Assembly: GCA_964517125.1 (NCBI GenBank)
Contig: CAZFBD010000013.1
Coordinates: forward strand, 1 to 64,000
Source of the DNA: SHLQ01 sp964517125
GTDB taxonomy: Bacteria; Actinomycetota; Acidimicrobiia; Acidimicrobiales; SHLQ01
Direction of reading: 5' to 3'
Length of the DNA stretch: 64,000 bases
The position numbers were made by a program, and so were the translations under genes. Within the stretch, counting starts at the first letter, position 1, and every line of letters starts with the position of its first letter. Below, piece after piece: positions 57,350-64,000 of this stretch. Under the pieces are notes generated by a model that saw nothing but the letters and a program-made list of their open reading frames with translations, did no database searches and was not told where the DNA came from.

Positions 57350-59836
57350 ATGGCCATCGACCCGAATCAGTGGACACAGAAAACTCGCGAGGGTTTCGTG
57401 GCGGCCCAGGAGATGGCGAAAGCCAAATCCCATCCTGAAGTCACACCAGAACACCTGCTCCTGGCCCTCGTCGGTCAAGAAGACGGCGTGGTCCTGCCGA
57501 TACTGCAGAAGCTCGGTCATGAGCCTCTCGCTGTTCGCAACCGATTGACTGCGGCACTCGACGGTCTTCCCAGTGCCTATGGGGGTGAGGTCCAGCAGAG
57601 CCGAGATCTGATTGCGGCGTTTGAAGCAGCCGACAAGGCCCGGGCCGATCTTGGCGACGACTACCTGTCGACCGAACACCTCCTCCTGAGCCTCGCTGCG
57701 CGTCTGGACCTGGAACCCGATGCGGTGCTCTCGGCATTGCGCGAAGTTCGAGGTTCACATCGTGTCACCACACAGAACCCCGAGGAGCAGTACCAGAGCC
57801 TCGAAAAATACGCCCGGGATCTGACAGCGGAAGCCCGCGCCCAAAAACTCGATCCGGTCATCGGACGGGACGATGAGATCCGACGCGTCATCCAGGTGCT
57901 GTCCCGACGCACAAAGAACAACCCGGTGCTCATTGGTGAACCCGGGGTCGGCAAGACGGCAATCGTCGAAGGGCTCGCGAACCGAATCGTTGAGGGTGAC
58001 GTCCCGGAGTCGCTGAAGAACAAGACGATCATGTCGCTCGATCTCGCGTCCATGGTTGCTGGGGCCAAATACCGCGGCGAATTTGAAGAGCGGCTCAAGG
58101 CCGTCCTCAAGGAGATCAACGACGCCGACGGTCAGATCATCACGTTCATTGATGAGCTCCACACGGTCGTCGGCGCTGGTGCCGGCGGCGAAGGGGCCAT
58201 GGACGCCGGCAACATGCTCAAGCCGATGCTCGCCCGAGGTGAACTCCGCCTGGTCGGAGCCACGACGCTCGACGAATTTCGCAAGTACATCGAAAAAGAC
58301 CCGGCGCTCGAACGTCGGTTTCAGCAAGTGCTGGTGGAGCCCCCATCGGTCGAAGACACCGTCGCAATTTTGCGCGGGCTGGCCGAACGATACGAGGTGC
58401 ACCACGGCGTCCGCATCCAGGACGCTGCGCTGGTGAGTGCGGCTGTGCTGTCTGACCGGTATCTCACCGGCCGGTTCCTCCCAGACAAGGCGATCGACCT
58501 TGTCGATGAGGCTGCGTCAAAGCTCCGAATCGAGATCGATTCCGTGCCGACCGAGATCGACGTCGTCGATCGTCGAATTCGCCAGCTTGAAATGGAGCGC
58601 GTCGCGCTGGAGAAGGAATCCGACCGAGGGTCGCGTGAGCGTCTCGGCGATCTCGAGGCCGAGGTCGCCGATCTGACCGAGAAGCTCAGCGCGATGAAGG
58701 TGCACTGGCAGGGCGAAAAGGAAGCCATCGACGAGATCCGTTCGCGTAAGGAGGAGCTGGAACAACTGCGGCTCGACGTCGAACGGGAGCCCGATCTCGC
58801 AACCGCGGCCGAGATTCGATTTGGCCGAATTCCCGAACTCGAGCGTCAGATCGATGTCGCCACGAATCGGCTCGACACCCTGCAGGGCGACAATGTCATG
58901 TTGAAGGAAGAAGTTGATGCCGAGGATGTCGCCGAAGTCGTGAGTGCGTGGACCGGTGTTCCGGTTGCCCGACTGCTCGAGGGCGAGGTGCAGAAACTGA
59001 TTCGACTCGAGGACGTTCTGCACGAGCGGGTCATTGGACAGGACGAACCCGTCTCGGTCGTGGCGAACGCCATTCGCAGGAGCCGAGCCGGACTCTCGGA
59101 CCCGAACCGACCCATTGGCAGCTTTCTCTTCCTCGGCCCAACGGGCGTCGGCAAAACCGAACTCGCCAGGTCGCTCGCGGACTTCCTGTTCGACGACGAG
59201 CGAGCGATGGTCCGCATCGACATGAGCGAGTACATGGAGAAACACTCCGTGTCTCGGCTGATCGGCGCACCCCCCGGCTATGTGGGCTACGACGCCGGAG
59301 GTCAGCTGACCGAGGCCGTTCGCCGCCGCCCGTATGCCGTGGTGCTGCTGGACGAGGTCGAAAAGGCACACGCAGACGTGTTCAACGTTCTACTTCAGTT
59401 GCTCGACGACGGCCGACTGACCGATGGTCAGGGTCGCACCGTCGACTTTTCGAACGTTGTGCTGATCATGACGTCGAACCTGCCGGGTGATCCCCTCGAT
59501 TTCTTCCGGCCGGAATTCGTGAACCGCATCGATGACATCGTTCGGTTCCGTGAACTCACCGAACAGGATTTGGTGCGAATCGTCGACATTCAACTTGGGC
59601 TCTTCGCCAAGCGCCTCACTGACCGACGCATCTCGTTCACGATCACCGACGAAGCCAAGGCGTGGCTGGCCCACGCTGGCTACGACCCGGCGTTCGGGGC
59701 TCGACCCTTGAAGCGAGTCGTGCAGCGCGAACTCGCCGACCGATTGGCGGTTCGCCTCCTCGACGGAACCTACGCCGATGACGGAACCATCCATGTCTCC
59801 GTCGATTCCGCAAGCAACGAGCTGGCGTTCAGCTGA
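57350..59836 (+). CDS. clpB: ATP-dependent disaggregase ClpB
   Basis: An 828-residue Hsp100. The N domain has two Clp repeats (EVTPEHLLLALV and YLSTEHLLLSLA), NBD1 with GEPGVGKTAIVEGLANRIV and EERLKAVLKEI, a coiled-coil middle domain (about 400-520) and NBD2 with GPTGVGKTELARSLADFLF and IDMSEYMEKHSVSRLIGAPPGYVGYD. The stretch after LIMTSNL is short (PGDPLDFFRPEFVNRID), about 25 residues fewer than in E. coli ClpB, as I recall for other actinobacteria. It works with DnaK to rescue aggregates. AGGAGG precedes the ATG by 7 bases, and a HAIR-like box is upstream. Confidence 0.96.
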   Translation: MAIDPNQWTQKTREGFVAAQEMAKAKSHPEVTPEHLLLALVGQEDGVVLPILQKLGHEPLAVRNRLTAALDGLPSAYGGEVQQSRDLIAAFEAADKARADLGDDYLSTEHLLLSLAARLDLEPDAVLSALREVRGSHRVTTQNPEEQYQSLEKYARDLTAEARAQKLDPVIGRDDEIRRVIQVLSRRTKNNPVLIGEPGVGKTAIVEGLANRIVEGDVPESLKNKTIMSLDLASMVAGAKYRGEFEERLKAVLKEINDADGQIITFIDELHTVVGAGAGGEGAMDAGNMLKPMLARGELRLVGATTLDEFRKYIEKDPALERRFQQVLVEPPSVEDTVAILRGLAERYEVHHGVRIQDAALVSAAVLSDRYLTGRFLPDKAIDLVDEAASKLRIEIDSVPTEIDVVDRRIRQLEMERVALEKESDRGSRERLGDLEAEVADLTEKLSAMKVHWQGEKEAIDEIRSRKEELEQLRLDVEREPDLATAAEIRFGRIPELERQIDVATNRLDTLQGDNVMLKEEVDAEDVAEVVSAWTGVPVARLLEGEVQKLIRLEDVLHERVIGQDEPVSVVANAIRRSRAGLSDPNRPIGSFLFLGPTGVGKTELARSLADFLFDDERAMVRIDMSEYMEKHSVSRLIGAPPGYVGYDAGGQLTEAVRRRPYAVVLLDEVEKAHADVFNVLLQLLDDGRLTDGQGRTVDFSNVVLIMTSNLPGDPLDFFRPEFVNRIDDIVRFRELTEQDLVRIVDIQLGLFAKRLTDRRISFTITDEAKAWLAHAGYDPAFGARPLKRVVQRELADRLAVRLLDGTYADDGTIHVSVDSASNELAFS

Positions 59837-59842
59837 CCCTGG

Positions 59843-59874
59843 CATTCGACACAACAGCCGAGTTGTGTCGAATG
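59843..59874. terminator. Hairpin terminator after clpB
   Basis: CATTCGACACAAC and GTTGTGTCGAATG form perfect 13-bp arms around a 6-base loop, 6 bp after the clpB stop. There is no T-tract, which is common for high-GC actinobacterial terminators. It separates clpB from the next gene. Confidence 0.75.
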
Positions 59875-59972
59875 ATCCAAGGGGTGTATTTGTTCGCGGC
59901 TGATCGGGGTTCTACTCTCGCGCGGACGGGCGGCGCGCGGCTTCGGTTGCCGCGAGGGTCGAGGAGATTGTC

Positions 59973-60989
59973 ATGGAACACATCAACGGGCGCACAACCA
60001 CAAAACGACTGGGTCGCGGCGTAGCTGCGCTGTTGGTCATTGCACTGGGAATGGTCGGCCTCGCCACCGCCGTGAGTGCACAGACCGGACCATCAGGAGA
60101 CTGCACCGGCGATGTGGTCACGAGTTTCGGAAACGACTTTTTCGGTACAGGCCGCCCCGAGATTTCGCTGTTCTCGGTCGGAACTTCGTCTCGGACGTAC
60201 ACACTCGCTACGGCTCTTCCAGCGGGCGAGTATGTCTTGAACGCCGTGTCCTACGATGGGTATCCCAACCGTGAGGTCGTGTCTGCACAGCCCGACGAAC
60301 AGTGGTTTGCCGAATATCTCGCGGCCGATGGCACCGTGCTCGCTACCTCTGGAACCACTGCGGACATCACCGATGCAGTTGTCGAGGACACCTGGGTCGG
60401 TGGCATTGGTTCTGTAACCATTGCTCAGGAGGCGACGGAGCTTCGTGTCACCCACGCTGCGGTTGGTGCTTCGAATCCGAACTCGGTTCGCCCGGTGTGT
60501 GTTGGCGCCACCGAAGTTGTTGCACCCACACCGGAGCCGGTCATTCCACCGAGCACGGTCACGGTCACATTCCAGGATGAGGCTCCCGATGCAAGCACGA
60601 TCGAACTCGATTGTGGCGGGCAGTCGGAATCGGCCACCGGACGTCTCGTCCAGTTGCGCCTCGCAGATCTTCCGGGTGGCTCCAGCTGCTCCATCGACTA
60701 TCCCGCTGACCGTGTCTGTGAACTGAGCCACGAACCAACCGGCACGGTCACCGAAGCCGGCGCCGGAGCGTTGGTCGTCTCCATTCCGTCTGGTGGCGGG
60801 GTCGACATCATTGTGGACATCGTGTGCGTGATCGAGGTTGTTGATCCCGGAACACCAACGACCACGGCAGCACCGACTCCCACAACTGCCGCACCCGTGT
60901 CGCCCACGACAACGGCAGCTGCAGTTGTGCCCGAGGTTCGCTCCGCTACGGCCACGCCGCAGCAGGCAAACCCCGCCTTCACCGGCTGA
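59973..60989 (+). CDS. Secreted hypothetical protein with Thr/Pro-rich C-terminus
   Basis: A 338-residue protein with a Sec signal (KRLGRGVAALLVIALGMVGLATAVSAQ, cleavage after AVSA likely). The mature part has paired Cys and beta-rich segments (SRTYTLATALPAGEYVLNAVSYDGY; STIELDCGGQSESATGRLVQLRLADLPGGSSCSIDYP), then a Thr/Pro/Ala linker and the ending QQANPAFTG. That ending recalls a sortase motif of LPxTG type, but there is no membrane segment or basic tail after it. No catalytic motif is seen. It may be a surface or matrix protein. I do not recognise its family. Confidence 0.72.
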   Translation: MEHINGRTTTKRLGRGVAALLVIALGMVGLATAVSAQTGPSGDCTGDVVTSFGNDFFGTGRPEISLFSVGTSSRTYTLATALPAGEYVLNAVSYDGYPNREVVSAQPDEQWFAEYLAADGTVLATSGTTADITDAVVEDTWVGGIGSVTIAQEATELRVTHAAVGASNPNSVRPVCVGATEVVAPTPEPVIPPSTVTVTFQDEAPDASTIELDCGGQSESATGRLVQLRLADLPGGSSCSIDYPADRVCELSHEPTGTVTEAGAGALVVSIPSGGGVDIIVDIVCVIEVVDPGTPTTTAAPTPTTAAPVSPTTTAAAVVPEVRSATATPQQANPAFTG

Positions 60990-61113
60990 ACCAAACCGCC
61001 TCCAAACCAGATCAGGGGGCAAAAGGCTCCAGAGTTCGCGTCTTCCGGCTTGACCAGCCGGTGGTGCGGGTAGAGTCGATCGGTCCGAATCGACTTCGAA
61101 GGGATGGTGGCCC

Positions 61114-62394
61114 ATGGGCGCGACCGTCATTGTCGGCACCCAATGGGGTGACGAAGGCAAGGGCAAGTTCACCGATCTGCTGGCTCGCGACATGACCACG
61201 GTCGTGCGCTTTCAGGGTGGGCACAACGCCGGCCACACCATCGTCGTCGAGGGCGAGAGCTTTGCGTTGCAGCTCGTGCCATCGGGTGTTCTCTATCCGC
61301 ACATCACGCCGGTCATTGCCAACGGTGTTGTCGTCGATCCCGGCGTGTTGCTCCGCGAAACCGCAATGTTGGAGTCCAAGGGCGTCGATACCTCGAAGTT
61401 GCGGGTGAGCGGAAACGCCCACATGATCTTCCCGTACCACCAGAGCCTCGATGCCCTGCAGGAACGACACCTCGGCAAGAACAAGCTCGGCACGACCAAG
61501 CGCGGCATCGGCCCCAGCTATGCCGACAAGTCCATGCGCACCGGGCTGCGTATCCAGGATCTTCTCGACGAGAAGATCTTCCGGCAGAAGCTCGAGGTTG
61601 TGCTGCACCAGCTCAATCCCGTGATGGCTCGCGTGTACAACAAGCTCGGGTTCGACATCGAAGAGATCACCGACACGTTCATGAACGAGTATCGGCCGAA
61701 GATCGAGCCGATGGTGACCGACACCATCTCGCTGATCCACGAGGAACTCGAAGCCGACCATCAGATCCTCCTTGAAGGTGCCCAGGCAACATTCCTGGAT
61801 CTCGACCACGGCACCTACCCGTACGTGACGTCGTCCAACCCAACCGCCGGCGGTGCCTGTGTTGGTTCGGGTGTTGGTCCCATGTACATCGATCGAGTTG
61901 TCGGCGTGGCCAAGGCGTACATCACCCGAGTTGGCGCCGGACCGTTCCCGACCGAATTGTTCGACGACATCGGTGAGCACATTGTCGATGTGGGCCACGA
62001 GTATGGAACGAACACCGGCCGTCGCCGCCGTCCAGGCTGGTTCGACTGCGTGATGATGCGATACGCGCGTCGGGTCAACTCCATGACCGAGCTCGCCATC
62101 ACCAAGCTCGATGTCCTCGATGACCTGGACGCCGTGAAGGTCTGCGTCGCCTACGAACATGACGGCGAACGAATCACCGACTTTCCCTACCACCAGTCGG
62201 TACTGCACAACGTCACACCCATCTACGAAGAACTGCCCGGGTGGAAGATCGATCTCACGAAGATCACGAGCAAGTCCGAACTACCAACGGAAGCCATCGA
62301 CTACCTGTCGTTCGTGCAGGAGCAGTGCGGAGTGCCGGTTCGGCTGGTCGGCGTTGGTCCGGGTCGCGAACAGGTGCTCGACTTCTCTGTGTGA
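61114..62394 (+). CDS. purA: Adenylosuccinate synthetase
   Basis: A 426-residue PurA making adenylosuccinate from IMP, aspartate and GTP. Seen are GTQWGDEGKGKFTDLLA (GTP loop and catalytic Asp), QGGHNAGHTI, KRGIGPSYADKSMRTGLRI, EGAQATFLDLDHGTYPYVTSSNPTAGG, and VCVAYEHDGERITDFPYHQSVLHNVTPIYEELPGW. It begins at ATG 61114. With purD and purB downstream it forms a purine biosynthesis run. Confidence 0.97.
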   Translation: MGATVIVGTQWGDEGKGKFTDLLARDMTTVVRFQGGHNAGHTIVVEGESFALQLVPSGVLYPHITPVIANGVVVDPGVLLRETAMLESKGVDTSKLRVSGNAHMIFPYHQSLDALQERHLGKNKLGTTKRGIGPSYADKSMRTGLRIQDLLDEKIFRQKLEVVLHQLNPVMARVYNKLGFDIEEITDTFMNEYRPKIEPMVTDTISLIHEELEADHQILLEGAQATFLDLDHGTYPYVTSSNPTAGGACVGSGVGPMYIDRVVGVAKAYITRVGAGPFPTELFDDIGEHIVDVGHEYGTNTGRRRRPGWFDCVMMRYARRVNSMTELAITKLDVLDDLDAVKVCVAYEHDGERITDFPYHQSVLHNVTPIYEELPGWKIDLTKITSKSELPTEAIDYLSFVQEQCGVPVRLVGVGPGREQVLDFSV

Positions 62395-62437
62395 CCGACC
62401 GTCCGTTGAGCCGCATCCTTCGAACCAAAGGTGAATC

Positions 62438-63670
62438 ATGACGCGTGTTGTTGTCGTTGGATCGGGAGGGCGTGAGCACGCGCTTGCCGACGTGCTTGGG
62501 CGAACCGCCGAGACCGTGCTGGTGACGCCGGGAAATCCCGGGATCGACGGATCCACGAACGTGTCGGCAACGGAACTCGATGCCGATCTCTTCGTGATCG
62601 GGCCTGAAGTTCCGCTCGTCGCCGGGCTCGCGGACGAGCTCCGGACGCAGGGCAAGCGGGTGTTTGGTCCCGGCGCCGACGGAGCACAGCTCGAGGGCAG
62701 CAAGGCCTGGATGAAGGATCTGCTCGTCGCTGCCAACGTTCCCACCGCCGGACATGGAACCTTCACCGAGGTCGCGCCGGCGCTCGCGTTTCTCGACACC
62801 ATGCAGGATCTGTTCGTGATCAAGACCGACGGTCTTGCGGCTGGCAAGGGTGTGTTGGTCACCGAGGACCGGACCGAAGCAGAAGATGCTGTTCGCGAAT
62901 ATCTGTCAGGCTCAGCGTTCGGTGCAGCAGGTTCCACCGTGGTGATCGAGGAAGGTCTGACCGGCCCTGAGGTGTCGATGCTTGCCATCTGTGATGGCCA
63001 ACGTGCCGTATCTCTGGCGCCAGCGCAGGATTTCAAGCGAGCCCTCAACGGAGATGCCGGTCCAAACACCGGTGGTATGGGGGCGTACACCCCACTGCCG
63101 TTTGCCGGCGACGACGTCGTGGCCGAAGTCATGGACCGAGCAATCGAGCCAACACTTGCCGAGCTCCGAAGCCGAGGCATCGACTACCGCGGCGTGCTCT
63201 ATGCCGGACTCATGCTGACCCCGTCGGGCATGAAGGTTCTTGAATACAACGTTCGATTTGGTGACCCTGAAACCCAGGTGGTTCTTCCCCGGCTCGATTC
63301 GGACCTGGTGGACCTCTTGGGCTCGGCTGCCGATGGTGCGCTCGGTGTCGGTCCCACGTTCAGCACCGATGCCTTCGTGACGGTCGTCTGTGCGTCCGAG
63401 GGCTACCCGATGTCGCCGCGAACCGGCGATGTCATTCGAGGCATCGATGCCGCTCGGGCCGTCGCCGGCGTTTCCGTCTATGCGGCCGGCGTCTCTGCCG
63501 ATGACGCCGGCAGTCTCGTCACAGCCGGCGGACGTGTCCTCAACGTCGTTGGTCGCGGACCCGATCTCGCCGTTGCCCGAGACCGTGCCTATGCAGGAGT
63601 GCAACAGATTGACTGGCCCGGTATGCAGTACAGGACGGACATTGCCAATGACGAGAAGTTGCGTGGCTGA
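62438..63670 (+). CDS. purD: Phosphoribosylamine-glycine ligase
   Basis: A 410-residue ATP-grasp enzyme that joins phosphoribosylamine and glycine. Seen are VVVGSGGREHALADVL, DLFVIGPEVPLVAGLADELRTQGKRVFGPGADGAQLEGSKAWMKDLL, FVIKTDGLAAGKGVLVTEDR, NTGGMGAYTPLPFA, and NVRFGDPETQVVLPRLDSDLVDLL. The N-domain is compact. It follows purA by 43 bp and precedes purB by 24 bp. Confidence 0.95.
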   Translation: MTRVVVVGSGGREHALADVLGRTAETVLVTPGNPGIDGSTNVSATELDADLFVIGPEVPLVAGLADELRTQGKRVFGPGADGAQLEGSKAWMKDLLVAANVPTAGHGTFTEVAPALAFLDTMQDLFVIKTDGLAAGKGVLVTEDRTEAEDAVREYLSGSAFGAAGSTVVIEEGLTGPEVSMLAICDGQRAVSLAPAQDFKRALNGDAGPNTGGMGAYTPLPFAGDDVVAEVMDRAIEPTLAELRSRGIDYRGVLYAGLMLTPSGMKVLEYNVRFGDPETQVVLPRLDSDLVDLLGSAADGALGVGPTFSTDAFVTVVCASEGYPMSPRTGDVIRGIDAARAVAGVSVYAAGVSADDAGSLVTAGGRVLNVVGRGPDLAVARDRAYAGVQQIDWPGMQYRTDIANDEKLRG

Positions 63671-63694
63671 ACGTCGAGAGGACATGGTCGAACA

Positions 63695-64000
63695 ATGACG
63701 AATGAAGCGGTCATCCCGAATGTTCTGGCTGGTCGGTACGCCAGCGCCAAGATGCTCGGAATCTGGTCACCTGAGGCAAAGATCGTTCTCGAACGAGAAC
63801 TCTGGATTGCAGTTCTGCAGGCGCAGGCCGAGCTTGGCGTTGATGTTCCCGACGGCGTCGTCGATGCCTATCGGTCCGTGATTCACCAGGTTGATCTCCA
63901 ATCGATTGCCGATCGTGAGCGCATCACGCGTCACGACGTGAAGGCCCGCATCGAAGAATTCAGTGCACTCGCGGGCCACGAGCACATCCACAAGGGGATG
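63695..64000 (+). CDS. purB: Adenylosuccinate lyase, N-terminal part
   Basis: The first 102 residues of a fumarase/aspartase-superfamily enzyme; the rest runs off the right edge. NVLAGRYASAKMLGIWSPEAKIVLERELWIAVLQAQAELGV and ADRERITRHDVKARIEEFSALAGHEHIHKGM are typical of PurB, the latter with the conserved H-x-D and H-I-H-K-G-M segments. It cleaves SAICAR and adenylosuccinate. The ATG at 63695 follows purD by 24 bp, in the same direction. Confidence 0.92.
   Translation, partial: MTNEAVIPNVLAGRYASAKMLGIWSPEAKIVLERELWIAVLQAQAELGVDVPDGVVDAYRSVIHQVDLQSIADRERITRHDVKARIEEFSALAGHEHIHKGM

Noticed and set aside
1..64000. tRNA, rRNA or other structural RNA genes
   Set aside because: I looked for TpsiC-type GGTTCGANTCC segments and acceptor pairing in the intergenic stretches and found none; most spacers are under 150 bp.

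Overview
The window looks like one end-to-end stretch of a high-GC actinobacterial chromosome around the replication origin. The class Acidimicrobiia is my best guess; this is an inference from gene content and style, not from any search. Support comes from the actinobacterial origin block (CCA-adding enzyme, acetyltransferase, large secreted protein, SigM-type sigma factor and its partner, trxB, trxA, a CwlM-like protein, parB, parA, rsmG, jag, yidC, yidD, rnpA, rpmH, dnaA, dnaN), from an HspR-type heat-shock set with HAIR-like operators, and from a DUF5318-type protein. Three 100-N runs (26965-27064, 43594-43693, 45386-45485) are assembly gaps. One of them is flanked by exact 55-base copies and is almost certainly not a real gap.

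Layout. 1-3.8 kb: end of a dimethylglycine/sarcosine dehydrogenase-like gene, an MttB-family methyltransferase, a HAD phosphatase, and a thiol-dependent quinone reductase bracketed by two arrays of a 15-bp palindrome repeated every 25 bp. 3.9-7.8 kb: dinB with a LexA-type box at its start, a small ORF, and an MFS transporter coupled to an SDR. 7.8-17.2 kb: a histidine-utilisation locus. A minus-strand operon (hutU, a hutH paralogue without the Gly of the MIO triad, a peptide-deformylase homologue, hutF, hutI, a 2OG-Fe(II) oxygenase) diverges from an IclR regulator plus a canonical hutH. 17.3-26.7 kb: a secreted protein, a broken ion channel, a CPA1 antiporter, a Rieske-glutamate synthase fusion, malic enzyme, an ECF sigma factor, a SARP-like regulator split by a frameshift, and NAD(P)H-hydrate epimerase. 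26.7-30.4 kb: a cupin fragment, a gamma-butyrobetaine dioxygenase-like gene at a gap, panB, a DUF5318-like protein and a methyltransferase.

30.4-50.3 kb is the origin block, with two parS sites (one inside a 30-bp perfect palindrome) and DnaA-box clusters on both sides of dnaA. The kinase at 35289 occupies the place that MurJ/MviN has in mycobacteria and carries a C-terminal extracellular domain resembling that of MviN. 50.3-64 kb: pterin dehydratase, gpmI, dnaK-grpE-dnaJ-hspR, a minus-strand GrdB/PrdB-like gene, clpB, a secreted protein, purA, purD and the start of purB. recF and gyrB/gyrA do not follow dnaN here.

The most striking observations are: (1) an in-frame UGA at 56751-56753 in the GrdB/PrdB-like gene, aligned with a Cys of homologues, in a U-x-x-C motif and followed by a bacterial SECIS-like hairpin, making it a candidate selenoprotein; (2) a complete peptide-deformylase homologue inside a hut operon that has hutF but no hutG, suggesting it removes formate from N-formylglutamate; (3) a histidine ammonia-lyase paralogue in the same operon with Ala-Ser-Asp where Ala-Ser-Gly is needed for the MIO cofactor. 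All functional statements come from reading motifs by eye.
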